From assembly GCA_021234155.1 (NCBI GenBank), contig JAJEKV010000041.1:6952917-7016916 (forward strand): a stretch of DNA of 64,000 nt, written 5' to 3'. Below are positions 1 through 8,778 of the stretch, piece after piece; position 1 is the first letter of the stretch; every line of letters begins with the position of its first letter. Source of the stretch: Isoetes taiwanensis (lineage: Eukaryota > Streptophyta > Lycopodiopsida > Isoetales > Isoetaceae). The notes under the pieces were generated by a model. The model made no database searches, was not told the origin of the DNA, and worked only from the letters and a program-made list of their open reading frames with translations. The translations under genes and the position numbers were made by a program.

Positions 1-324
1 CATGTTACTCAAGTGTTTGATGAAGATAGGCTTTTCTGTTGGATCCTTGGGATTAGTGAACTTCACACATTTGTTTCCGATCCCAAAAGGTCAACCAATG
101 TCTACGATTTCCCCAAAGTGCCTCCAAAGTATCCTTGATGTTCTTTAGTTCCATGGATGACCAAATACCAACTCGAAATAACCTGAATGCCTCATCTAGC
201 ATCTCCTTCAAGTGCGGCCGCGGATAGATTCACTTGGTGTCTGATGAAACTGATCTCTAGCCACTTTATTTTTCGGAAAAGTCTTGCAAAGGACTCCGTT
301 TAGGTCGAACACCACAACCTTCTT
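1..324 (-). pseudogene. HAD/FCP1-like phosphatase domain fragment
   Basis: Read on the minus strand, the segment starting near 324 encodes KVVVFDLNGVLCKTFP, which fits HAD motif I of the FCP1/NIF-type phosphatases; the presumed nucleophile Asp codon is at 304-306. After a frame change near 215 the minus strand reads FRVGIWSSMELKN and then WLTFWDRKQMC, matching the second motif (VGIWSS) and the following WDQ-like segment of FCP1-homology domains. A stop follows near 60 and coding-like sequence continues in another frame to the window edge. The fragment lies downstream, in the same orientation, of the methyltransferase-like and ParB-like segments and may be the end of the same gene. Seen: motifs and frame breaks. 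Known: the family dephosphorylates proteins such as the RNA polymerase II CTD. Inference: a decayed or intron-split copy. Confidence 0.55.
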
Positions 325-429
325 AGAAACGCAATGGAAGCTGAAACATCAAACATGTATCCAGTCAGCAAGATACGATAACACAAACAATACAAACGCG
401 CCAAGCTTGATTTGAAATAGTCATAACCA

Positions 430-545
430 AATCGCGCTCGGCGTGATTTAGTTTGACAACGAAAAATAATCAAAGCACGCCTGGCGCGATTTAATTCAAA
501 GGTAATACAAATTAAATCACGCAGCGTGGTAGCGATTTAAATGGG
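430..545. repeat. Cluster of degenerate CACGCC/GGCGTG palindromes
   Basis: Three imperfect versions of the palindrome CACGCCWGGCGTG lie here in an AATTAAAT-rich context, for example GCACGCCTGGCGCG and TCACGCAGCGTGG. The same palindrome recurs at 2650-2930, near 4193, 6236, 6530, 6570 and 8420. The cluster sits between the HAD-like and methyltransferase-like segments, where an intron would be expected. Confidence 0.6.
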
Positions 546-657
546 CAAGGCCATACCTATCATCTTTAGTTTCACGCCGCCGCGTTAAAAGGCCATTCTC
601 CCCTTCGCCACCCTTAATCTTCGTCTTCTTTCCGATTGTTAGAATTGTTATTTTCTA

Positions 658-1206
658 TTAGTTCCATTTCGTCCTTTCACAGCCCGACATTATTTTACTA
701 TTGATTTGGCAAACCCGTGAATCACTAGAGCCGCCTTTGGTTGCCTTCGGTTTCGGGTTTCCCCTGTCAATTATTTCATTGTTAACCTGTGAATCTACTC
801 TATTGTTGCTTGCATCACCCGCAATGTGGGCAAGGATATTCCCTAAGTTCGCCGCCATCACAGTACTTTGAGCAGCCAGTTTAGCAGCTATTTGTTCATT
901 ATTGCTTTCCTTATCAGGCTGCAGATTACTAGTTCCCTCACCAGAAGCAATGTCCACTTTCGAATTGGACAAGTCTACGAGACTTTTGATTGCTGATGAT
1001 TTCAGGTTGCCATAAGGGCCTTTAGGAGATTTGGCAAGCACATGCATGAGGAATGGTTCAAGAAAGTCTTTGGCCTGCTCATCACTCACAAAGCAGTGAC
1101 ATCTTCTTGCACCCATAAGAGCCTCTCGGGCAATATAACCTCCAACATGAAGCTCCAAGCAGGTTGTATCAATTGGAGCAAATGCCTCGACGAGGTAAGC
1201 AGCCAT
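658..1206 (-). pseudogene. Methyltransferase-like segment of a multi-domain gene
   Basis: A 182-codon open frame. Residues 8-50 (AFAPIDTTCLELHVGG, then ALMGARRCHCFVSDEQ) have the spacing of a class I SAM methyltransferase core: a strand ending in a degenerate glycine loop, a helix, then an R..C....D..Q segment as in N6/N4 DNA methyltransferases (usually DxFxGxGxT). The classic acidic residue and GxG loop are degraded to ELHVGG, so activity is doubtful. The rest is Ser/Asn/Ala rich without recognised motifs. The start is not a convincing translation start; the piece is more likely an internal exon of the minus-strand gene that begins at 4691. The methyltransferase reading is an inference from pattern; a fold-level search is needed. 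Confidence 0.4.
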
Positions 1207-1277
1207 AGACGGGGGAAATCCATTTTTATTTAAGGGGCCCTTCTCCTTAGTTTGTAGCTCGTACTTGATTTCCCCAC

Positions 1278-1610
1278 TTAGGAGTCCCGATCCTCATCCT
1301 CTTCTGACTCATCCTGTTCTGACTGATCCTGATCCGTATGAAAGAATATAGTTCTTAAGTCTGGATCATCTAGAAGAAAACATTCCCATGCACTGCTATT
1401 ATCACCCTTGGCCTTAGCAATATCATATTCCTCGTCTGACAGCATGGATATCATAATAAAGATCACATGTGCCATCTTCCGTTTTGTTCGCAGCTCATTA
1501 TCCTTAACATCATATATTAGGCATCCCTCCCTAATAACTTTGAGGCACTCCAGATCATGAGCAGCGGATAGTGCATGCAGATGTGACTCACCAAGGACAA
1601 ACGATGACAA
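1278..1610 (-). pseudogene. Middle segment of the ParB/methyltransferase-like gene, acidic end
   Basis: A 110-codon frame that runs ESHLHALSAAHDL, LKVIREGCLIYDVK, then a W-containing helix-like stretch and DDPDLRTIFF, ending in an acidic tail DQDQSEQDESEEDEDRDS. It has the look of a helical globular segment followed by a flexible acidic linker. It lies between the ParB-like exon (2961-3260) and the methyltransferase-like segment (658-1206), all on the minus strand, so I assign it to the same gene. No known domain is recognised with certainty. Coding-like sequence continues upstream in other frames, indicating frameshifts. Confidence 0.4.
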
Positions 1611-2344
1611 TAGTGAAGGACCTCTCGGTTGTCAATCCTATACAAATGGTAAAGAAGCTGGCTGTAGTCTTTTCGGGTTCATGCCCATATCTCCTCTCCC
1701 ACCCCGTTGTCCAACACAAAGAGTGATATATTTTAAGGCGGAAGTTGATTTCGCAAGAGACCTTTGTACCCAATGGAGATGAATATTGGGCTGTCTTCTT
1801 TCTCCAAAGTAATCTTCTTCACAAGCGCCACTTTTCTTCTCAACAACCGGCCAGTACCTTAGGGGGTAGAGTCTCCTTATGTTTTGTATTTTTAGCCTTC
1901 CAATTCTTTTAGGAAGTCCTTTGACCGAATACAAACTTCTTGATGTCATCATTAATGACCTTTTATTTGTCCAAAGAATCCAATTTCAGATAATGCCACA
2001 TCCCCCGATAGCCTTTGTAACTCGGCTCCTACGGTGACTTCATTGTAACGCATACATCCTTCACATGGTCTGCAAAGACTCAATGAAGGACATCCTATCC
2101 TTAGTGAAAGCACTCTTCTTGTATAAGACTTCCTTCTTTAAGCAATGGTCTAAAACCCAAATGGTCTCAAGGCCGCCTAGCCCCCCGAGTCTTTCTCATC
2201 TCGGTCACATTCAAGTCAAAGATGCTTACATCAACAGGAGGCACCCTACCCATAGTATCGGCAACTTCCCTTGTGCATAAGCGCCCCTGAATTCATTCCA
2301 CTTGAGCCATCGCCTCCTTACAAAACACAATCTTTATATGAAGT
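1611..2344 (-). pseudogene. Frameshifted coding remnant
   Basis: No single frame is open, but short protein-like runs appear on the minus strand in different frames, for example GYRGMWHYLKLDSLDK near 1970-2025 and FDLNVTEMRKTRGARRP near 2165-2215. They bridge the segments on either side. I read this as decayed exon sequence of the same gene; introns cannot be excluded. Confidence 0.3.
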
Positions 2345-2620
2345 CTATTGGTCCCGACCGCTAGATGAGCTTTTCGTAGGATCCGCAATGTCATCACCAC
2401 CTTTTTTCTTTGATTTTCTTGCAGTCTTCTTCTTCTCTGTATAATTGTTCATGCATGAGTCCGCTCCAAAGCAGCCTTGAATGCCTCGAGACTTTGACCC
2501 GCCTCGCGGTGGGCAATGGGCAGCCATATTCCACCCACTATTGATTGGGCGTGGCGCAGGTTGTTCCACGTATGGACCGCAATAGTACGACATTGAATCG
2601 GTATCATAGAATAGAAACAC
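2345..2620 (-). pseudogene. Basic Lys/Arg-rich segment of the same gene
   Basis: A minus-strand frame that ends ..CMNNYTEKKKTARKSKKKGG.. and a Ser-rich stretch before a TAG at 2345. The basic cluster would act as a nuclear localisation signal. It follows the putative intron that contains the palindrome array, so it may be the next exon after 2961. Start and relation to the neighbours are uncertain. Confidence 0.3.
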
Positions 2621-2649
2621 GGGCGCCGATTTGAATAGAAAAGATCAAC

Positions 2650-2930
2650 CTCAAAGCACGCCTGGCGTGAAATGAATTAAATACCAATGCAATTCACGCC
2701 AGGCGTGCTTTCGAATCGGTTGAATTCACGCCAGGCGTGATTTCAAATGAATTGAAATCACGCCAGCGTGCTTTCAAATCAAATCAATTCACGCCAAAGC
2801 GTGCTTTTAACAATTCACCGGCCTGAATTGGTTTGATTTGAAAGCACGCCTGGCGTGATTTGGTTTCATTACAGGAAATCACGCCTGGCGTGAATTGGTT
2901 ACATTTGAATGAACGCCTGGCGTGAATATG
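2650..2930. repeat. Array of about eight CACGCCWGGCGTG palindromes
   Basis: Eight copies of the 13-bp palindrome (CACGCCTGGCGTG or CACGCCAGGCGTG, two with small indels) are spaced 30-55 bp apart. Each is embedded in AAAT/ATTT flanks that extend the dyad (for example AAATCACGCC...GGCGTGATTT). The array begins about 30 bp after a good splice donor (AAAAG|GTAACT, exon end 2961) of the minus-strand gene, so it would lie in an intron. Single copies occur elsewhere in the first 8.5 kb. Confidence 0.85.
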
Positions 2931-2960
2931 AAAGTGCTAACATCCTAATACAGTTAGTTA

Positions 2961-3260
2961 CCTTTTGTATAGAAATGTCTTCCCCATTTCATTCAAAGTT
3001 GCACTAATCTCAGCCAAATCTGCAGGTGAAGTATTGGCATCCAAGATACGACACCTCCTATACGCATAGTGATTGTAGAACGCGTTTTGGCCTGTTTGTT
3101 CTGCCTGCCTGATGAGGGCCTTCTGTGCCTCAACAGAATGCTGCCCGTCGATGACGACGAATTTAATGTTATCCTTTAACATTACGTCCTCGAAGTTCGT
3201 CCACTCAGCGGGCTTGTTCGAGATCATATCCCAAGGTAACACATCCGCTGGCATAGGCAT
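2961..3260 (-). pseudogene. ParB/sulfiredoxin-like (DGQHS) domain exon
   Basis: The minus strand encodes IKFVVIDGQHSVEAQKALI followed by a helix-rich stretch. IDGQHS is the signature of ParB/Srx-fold nuclease-like domains (DGxHR) and of DGQHR proteins. The exon ends TTTCTATACAAAAG|GTAACTAA, a convincing 5' splice site at 2961/2960. Upstream, the frame is interrupted by stops near 3270 (an intron or decay). In bacteria and phages ParB-N domains are often fused to DNA methyltransferases, which fits the methyltransferase-like segment downstream. Domain call from motif only; function unknown. Confidence 0.55.
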
Positions 3261-3436
3261 TTGACTGGATTACTAATCATGCTCGAACAATCTCCATGGC
3301 ATGTCTTTGGATCATATCTTCTCGCTAACATAAATGGAGCTTGGTGAACGGATGAGGGACTTCACATGGATCACAAAAGTTTCCTTAAGACCCAATGGAT
3401 AATGGTCAGAGTATTTATTCAGCTTGTTCATGGCCT

Positions 3437-4107
3437 CTAGCTGCGCCACCCTGTCCTGTTCATTCTCAAAAATAGAAGCCTCCATGCCTTCCCGACAACC
3501 CGCAGTTGAACATCCCTCCCTAGATCTAGGACCCTCCTAGAAGCTTTCAAGTCAGCTAATTCCCTAGCTTGCTGCACATAGTGACTTGCTGTCGGTTTAG
3601 TGAACATGCCTCTACGCACAGCTGTAACCCCTTGGCATATAGATATTGGCGTAACTGCTACATTGGTTGGCCAACCATATTTAAAACATGTCTCACCGTT
3701 CACATCTGTCTTCATGAACGTATCCTTGTATGCGAGAGCTCTACATGTGAGTTAGTCCGAAAGCGCATCTTTCTTTTGCTTATGTGTAACCTCCAAGAGC
3801 AATTTGCAGTTGGTGTCGTCCTCTTCCTCACATGAGATTAGGATCCCTTGTTTGGCCATCTTGTCTGCTTCCTTTTTCCTCGAGAAGAGAGTTAAGTCGA
3901 GCTTGCCATTTGTCTTGGCAAGGTCAACGTACCACTCGGCACCCTCGTCCATTTCCTCTTCAGGGCAGGAAGGGTCAGTGGTTGCTATAAGAATCGGCCC
4001 TTCATCATCTAAGGTGAGATCATATGGTACTGCATCTGGGTCGTCTGCCCTTGCTTTCTTGGCAGGATTAGAACCCGAATTATTAGGGGTTTTCTTCCTC
4101 TTGGGCA
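3437..4107 (-). pseudogene. Second exon: NLS and acidic region, with an in-frame TAA
   Basis: The exon starts after a strong acceptor (TCTTCTTTTGCAG at 4108) and keeps the phase of exon 1: a G left over at the end of exon 1 joins TG to give Val, then PKRKKTPNN..PAKKAR, a bipartite nuclear signal. An acidic stretch follows, then TLFSRKKEADKMAKQG and ending LLLEVTHKQKKDALSD before a TAA at 3750-3752. The same frame stays open for another 100 codons (KDTFMKTDVNG, YGWPTNVAVTP, KPTASHYVQQARELAD) to 3437, so the TAA is a mutation or a missed intron. Near 3480 the coding sense moves to another frame (EASIFENEQDRVAQLEAMN). Confidence 0.5.
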
Positions 4108-4192
4108 CTGCAAAAGAAGATGAGCACTTTTTAGAGTACTTTTGAGAACAAGAGATCACCTTGGCATGCATTTAAACCTAAATTAGTACAAA

Positions 4193-4207
4193 TCACGCTT
4201 GGCGTGT
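4193..4207. repeat. Single CACGCttGGCGTG palindrome
   Basis: One copy (CACGCTTGGCGTG) of the dyad that forms the 2650-2930 array. It lies in the first intron of the minus-strand gene (between exon ends 4556 and 4107). Confidence 0.7.
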
Positions 4208-4555
4208 TGGTAGCTCCTATTATTGACCATGCTATGCGTGAATTTGAAACTAAATTAGTTTGCATCCACATTTTAAGCTACATACCCTTTATGAGTCCAT
4301 ATTTCACACTATTTAACCTCATTGAACATTGCTATCTCCAACTGTCTAACACTGCTACATTCTATAAAACAGAGGAAAATTATGTTCTACAAAACGGACA
4401 ATCAGAGCATTAACTAATGGTAATACTTAAAATTCATGCAAAGCATAATAACTCAAACTCATGCAAAGCATATTAACTAAAGGCAAAGAAATATCTCAAA
4501 TTCATGCAAGCATAATACTCTCCACACAGTGTGTATTCTGTGGCAAATTAAATAC

Positions 4556-4691
4556 CTTGAATACGGTTCTGTGTATTCTGTGTATTCTGATCAACGTCCT
4601 CTGAAACTTGAGAAGAGCCGGGTTTAGAGATTCCTCTTCCACCGCTTCCTCTGCCCCGTCCGCCTCGACCTCGATTCGCTTTAGAAGACAT
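4556..4691 (-). CDS. First exon: RGG-rich N-terminus of the ParB-like gene
   Basis: ATG at 4691-4689 opens MSSKANRGRGGRGRGSGRG, an RGG/GRG nucleic-acid-binding type tail, then a Ser/Gln/Asn-rich run with a short QNTQNTQN repeat. The frame ends at a good donor, CAAG|GTATTT, at 4556. The 136-nt exon leaves one base, and exon 2 supplies two bases in the correct phase after a textbook acceptor, so the first intron (4108-4555) is well supported. Together with exon 2 this gives a nuclear, nucleic-acid-binding N-terminus. Later exons are broken, so the locus is probably a pseudogene although this exon is clean. Confidence 0.55.
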
Positions 4692-4980
4692 CTCCGGAGT
4701 CGCCTAGTAACAGAGTCGGAAGGTCGCTCGGATACGCGCTCGAGCTGCTCGAAGAAATAGCGTTTTCTACCTACCTGCACGAGAGAAATTTGAATTTCAA
4801 GAAAACATAAAATGCAGTTTCGAAATATTCTTGACACATGCAAATAATAATGACGAAGACCCGTCCGCCGACTTCTTTCATTAAGTTTTTAAAAACCAAT
4901 CTACCCAAAATGTATCCCGCCTAATTTATCCCGCCTAAACGTAGTTAACCTAATCTTTCTTCTAATTCGAATTTTTCCCG

Positions 4981-5074
4981 ACCGCCTGTAATTTCAGAGC
5001 GCCTGTAATTTCATAGCGCCTGTGATTTCATAGCGCCTGTGAATTCTAATTCCGTAGCGCCTGTGATTTCGAGA
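4981..5074 (+). repeat. 17-bp tandem repeat GCGCCTGTRATTTCATA
   Basis: Five consecutive degenerate units of GCGCCTGTRATTTCATA, one carrying a short insertion (GAATTCTAATTCC). The array is about 290 bp upstream of the RGG exon start on the minus strand and could be part of its promoter. Confidence 0.8.
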
Positions 5075-5202
5075 ACTCAAATCAGCTTCTCAAGAATGGC
5101 TACAGAATTCTGGTACTCATCTCATTCCTATAGCTTGAACATTAATTTCCAATAGTAGGTGTCTGAATAGCAATTTTCTGCAGTGTCGAAGATGAATGTT
5201 TC

Positions 5203-5428
5203 ATGTTAACTACAAATCAGAAAAGGAAAGTAGGATTATGCAAGATCGACTCTATCGATCCGACTGCAAACTGTCATGGAATTCCGCTCGGGGATAAGTA
5301 TGTCCGAGTTACAGTGATTAACTGCTGCGCTATGGATGAAGCTTTACCTCGCAGACACCCCGGTGGGGATACGGTTGGAGAAAGTGTTGGAACATTTGTT
5401 GCATGGCCAAGAAACCGCTTAAAAAAGG
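5203..5428 (+). pseudogene. DUF8039-like exon of a plant DNA transposon protein
   Basis: The frame encodes KVGLCKIDSIDPTANCHGIP, LGDKYVRVTVINCCAMDEALPRR and TVGESVGTFVAWPRNRLKKV. This order (G.C.V...., LG...V.V......D..LP, then T...S.GT.VAWP..L) is the pattern I associate with DUF8039, found in CACTA-type transposon proteins of plants. The exon ends AAAAAAG|GTATGT at 5428, a consensus donor. No further exon is recognised downstream. It appears to be an isolated relic. Call from pattern, not from a search. Confidence 0.5.
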
Positions 5429-6370
5429 TATGTAACATGTATTACATTGTAGAAATATAGAAGTAGACAAAATTTGTTGTATTCATTGGAAAAAGTTTAC
5501 AATTGTATATAATCCGGATAAACCGGATAAACCGGATAAAAATCCCGCATCATTGTTTCAAGCCCGGGGCCTCTTCGAGTAGCCGGGCTATCGATACTCC
5601 CATTTCCATAGCTGGGCATAGTGAACCGATCGGAGGTAAAACCCCAAGCAAAACCCCGTGCTCTAGCTCCACCTCCCCGCCCCCGCTCCACCTCCACCTC
5701 TTGCTCCTCCCTCCCGCTCCATTGGTTAAACCTCCAATGCATCGTGATATCGCCCTAGCGGTAGTGGTTCCATTGGTTGAGCCATCTCCATTGCATCGTT
5801 ATACCACCCGTGGTAGTGGTTCATGTTGGGGCATCAGGGCATAGAGGCTAACCACTAAGAAAACTGACTCCTCATTTTGAATCTCGAGTGACGGATGCGA
5901 GATTCACTCTCGATCAATGCATGTACTTTGCATTCTCAAGTGATTAGATAAGAGGGCCAGCCTCAGATGATTGCAAGGGCCCCAGAGCCCAGATCTATCA
6001 TTGCCCCGTGCTCGCTGCCATCATCATTACTTGATCCAAGTACTCCGGGGTTGCAAGGCGGTGCTCCAGCGACCGGTGCTTCTACTGGTTCAACCGGTTG
6101 GAGATTGGAGCCTAAACCGAGCTGGACTGTGTGATTGCTGGCCCAAATGTAATTCCAATGCATCTTCGTCACCAAGGGTGATTAATGTAACTTGGCATCT
6201 ATCAATAGGAAGTGAGCGGAGTATCAGTATTCACGCCCGGCGTGTTATATTTATTTATTTATATAAACTTAGAAACTAAGAGACACGGCGTGTTTAGCAT
6301 AAAAGTTGAAACTAGGGATAAAATTGTTTGCACGCCGCGGTAAACCGCTATTAGGAAAAACTATACATTT
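5429..6370. other. Intergenic, no gene recognised
   Basis: Contains a threefold 9-bp repeat CCGGATAAA (about 5514-5540), a C-rich stretch near 5670-5720, a local near-duplication around 5735-5770 and 5783-5825 (CATCGT..CC....GGTAGTGGTTC), and a palindrome CACGCCCGGCGTG at about 6232-6244. Frames in this area are compositional and I do not call them. Confidence 0.5.
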
Positions 6371-6533
6371 CGTGCATTCAGAGAGGGAGAAAAAAAAAAC
6401 TGTACAGATAGATAAGTAAATAGATAAAGGCCAGGAAATTATTTACACGCGCGTGTAAATAATTTCCTGGCCTTTATCTATTTACTTATCTATCTGTACA
6501 GTTTTTTTTTTCTCCCTCTCTGCTGAATGCACG
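6371..6533. repeat. 140-bp perfect palindrome with 10-bp outer arms
   Basis: Bases 6381-6450 are exactly the reverse complement of 6451-6520, giving a 70-bp-arm palindrome with no spacer and centre ACACGC|GCGTGT. Outside it the left CGTGCATTCA (6371-6380) pairs with TGAATGCACG (6524-6533) after a 3-bp offset (TGC). The outer arms and centre carry the CACGC theme found in the other palindromes here. It could extrude as a cruciform or fold as a long RNA hairpin. It may be a foldback/MITE, a hairpin precursor locus or a cloning/assembly inversion. Confidence 0.95.
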
Positions 6534-7169
6534 CCGAGCGTGTATTCATGTTGAAGGCTAAGGTTAGCATGAAACACGCTTAGCGTGTTTCAAATATTAC
6601 TTTCGCGTGTTTCAAATATTATCTTTCAGACTTTTCTAATGCTTTCTACTACACTTATTCATAATAGAAACTTGCATGCAATAGCATGATTAATTCAGGA
6701 AGAGAAACTCAAGAATTTACTGAAACAAAAAAGCGGATGAAGTTTATAAAAACTATTCTGGTTTTCATAAACATCATCTGCTTCCTTTGCCTCGAGCAAA
6801 TGCAAAAGCTTGTCTTCTTGGATTAAACCTGCCATTGAGATGCAACTTAAAACTAAATGAAAACTAACCTTGAGTTCTGAGGCTGGAAGGATTCGAAGAA
6901 CGGAGGACTATGCTTGTGGTTTTAATTCCGAGGCTTTTCGATTCGCAGACCTTAGTCCTCAGCTTTTGGTTTTAATTTCGAGCCTCCGATGTCCTCTCGC
7001 TGTGATGCTACTGAGAACAAAAGGTGAGGAGTCTTTTAGTAAGTTAGGAATTGCCGAAACCAAACATCTAACATTGCTGAATATAAATCTGCTCACCAAG
7101 ATTTCAGGAGGGCGGATCCAAACACAGCAGAAGCGCAACCAGCAAATCGTATGAAGGAAGGAAGAAAAT
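6534..7169. other. Intergenic; possible 46-aa minus-strand ORF
   Basis: Several CACGC/GCGTG half palindromes occur at 6528-6610 (CACGCTTAGCGTG at about 6573). On the minus strand a 46-codon frame (6835-6695) begins MAGLIQEDKLLHLLEAKEAD and lies downstream of the TATA-containing module at 7170-7265; it may be the start of an exon, but nothing is recognised. Around 6880-6990 a segment is partly duplicated (GGTTTTAATTYCGAGSCT). Confidence 0.3.
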
Positions 7170-7265
7170 GTAGGAACTTTGAGAGCGTGAAATGGAATTA
7201 TATAGGCATAATTAGAAATAAGTTAGCGTGAATAATTGATTGCTTGAATTAACACTTTGGTGTAC
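7170..7265 (-). promoter_or_regulatory. Promoter-like module, copy 1 (minus strand)
   Basis: This segment matches 8346-8432 in the same orientation: GAGAGCGTGAA, then a TATATAGG-type box that reads CCTATATAAT on the minus strand, then AATTAGAAAT, AGCGTGAATAATT, and a TTAACAC..GTACG end. In copy 2 the end includes an intact CACGCCAGGCGT palindrome; here it is degraded to CACTTTGGTGT. Each copy sits just upstream of minus-strand sequence that could be transcribed. Confidence 0.5.
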
Positions 7266-7971
7266 GGTCTTCTTCCCTTGCACATGACATGTATATGGTA
7301 TATATGGAGAATATTGCATTTCATGCAATAAATTCTCACAGCATTTTATTCCATTTATTGCATTCGAAAAAATAGAATTTAGAAATTTTATATAGGCTAA
7401 ATTAAAAATGATTTTTAAGGCAAAATTATCAAGGCTAAAAAATGACTTGTAAGGTTGGGGAATTGTTTTAGGTCGTATAGGAAAATTTCCTATGGTTACT
7501 GTGATGAATCAGAGAATTCTCATGTGGTTGATTTATAGTGTTCCCGAGACTTTGTTGAGACAAAATTTGCAGATACAAAATTTTAGAGATAAATGACTTG
7601 GAGACAAAATAATTGGAGAAAACAGTTGGATTTAATTCAAATAATTTTATGTACGTAAAAAACTGTTCAAGAACACTGCTTTTGAAGAAAAATTTTATGA
7701 CTAAAAACCGCTTGATTTCATTCATAAGAGGAGAATGTACAGATGCCAGAAGGCTTGGGGCAATTTGCCCTCAAGGCTTTTCACAAAATTACAGGGAAAA
7801 AAAAAAAATGCCCGGAGGCGTGTCCAAAGCTTCGTAAGCAAAAAAAAAAAAGGGGGGGCCCGGGATCTCGAGATCATTGATCTTCCACGCCCGCAACAAA
7901 GAAGAAAGAAAGGTGCTAGAAAAGAAAGAAAGGTGCAAAAAAAAAAAAAAAATAAAATCAGACATGCAAAC

Positions 7972-8310
7972 CTGGTTCATCTCTCAACCATTCTAAGAAT
8001 TGGTCGAATTGTCGACCTTCTTCCGAATCTTCTACGTCCGCCTCCTCCTCCTCCTCCTCCTCCGAGATTTCATTCTCTGTTTCAGGGTCAAGCCAACCCT
8101 GAAGCAGAGCGGTCATGTGCTCTTGAGAGCTCAACTCCTCCTCTTCCTCCAACTCCTCCTCTTCCTCCTCTTCATTAGAGGAGGAATCAGAGGAGAATTG
8201 GGCAAGAAAATCTATGGGGGGAGGAATAGAGGGGGTTCTTCAACCCAACGTCTCTTTGAGGAGACCTCGGGTTCTTCATGAAGTTCGAAAGGCCGAGGTG
8301 AACGCTTCAT
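7972..8310 (-). pseudogene. Acidic protein exon, unknown function, one frameshift
   Basis: ATG at 8310-8308 opens MKRSPRPFELHEEPEVSSKR; after a 1-bp slip in a G/C run near 8230 the frame reads IDFLAQFSSDSSSNEEEEEE, a long Glu block encoded by GAG/GAA repeats (CTC triplet tract 8040-8062 and 8140-8170 on the plus strand), and QFDQFLEWLRDEPG. The exon ends CCAG|GTTTGC at 7972, a possible donor. A minus-strand TATA box lies about 50 bp upstream in the module at 8346-8432. No homology recognised. The arrangement (palindrome, TATA, small gene) resembles the H3-like genes further along, but the protein is not histone-like. Confidence 0.35.
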
Positions 8311-8345
8311 GGGCGAGTAAATAAAAATTTGGACAGAATGGAGGT

Positions 8346-8432
8346 CTTGAGAGCGTGAACCGGATTTATATAGGGTTAATTAGAAATTAGCGTGAATAAT
8401 TTATTGCCTCAAATAACACGCCAGGCGTACGA
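8346..8432 (-). promoter_or_regulatory. Promoter-like module, copy 2, with palindrome and TATA box
   Basis: Minus strand: CACGCCTGGCGTG-type palindrome (about 8420), then ATAAATTATTCACGCT, AATTTCTAATTAACC, CCTATATAAATCC (TATA box about 8360-8372), GGTTCACGCTCTC, and the ATG of the acidic exon near 8310. It is the near duplicate of 7170-7265. Confidence 0.5.
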
Positions 8433-8770
8433 AATTCCCGTCAGCTATATCATCTAGGGTATATTATTATGGATAATAAATTCTCACGTCTATCAGCTAT
8501 ATGTCTTTTCGTAATCATATATCCAAATTTTCGATAATTAAAATTAGGATATATTTATATAAATGTCATTTCCTTGTTGTTGCCACGAAAATTCTGTTTT
8601 AAATGATTTCATTTTTCGCCCATTGTTATTATTATATTAAACCTATTTCCAAGGAATTTCTTGCTTTTAAAAAATTTGATTTACCTCTACATATTCCATA
8701 AATGTAACGCATTTTTTTTTGTCTTATGGTGTAATAATTTTTCCTACTCATTGACTAAAAGGGTGCAATT
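8433..8770. other. AT-rich spacer
   Basis: AT-rich sequence without a recognisable gene or repeat. It probably holds the 5' boundary or first intron of the plus-strand transposase-like gene; a TTTGCCTAG acceptor-like end occurs at about 8778. Confidence 0.4.
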
Positions 8771-8778
8771 TGCCTAGG

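Noticed and set aside
2650-2930. CRISPR-like repeat array
   Set aside because: The repeats are 13-bp palindromes with irregular spacing and AT-rich related flanks, in a plant intron; no spacers or cas genes.
5497-5742. Arg/Gly/Glu-rich minus-strand ORF resembling an RGG protein
   Set aside because: It arises from a C-rich tract (CTCCACCTCC), has no splice or promoter support and a repeated PVYPVYP from the CCGGATAAA repeat.
7735-8178. 147-codon Arg/Lys and Pro-rich plus-strand ORF
   Set aside because: It is the antisense of the GAG/GAA repeats of the minus-strand acidic exon and of poly-A tracts.
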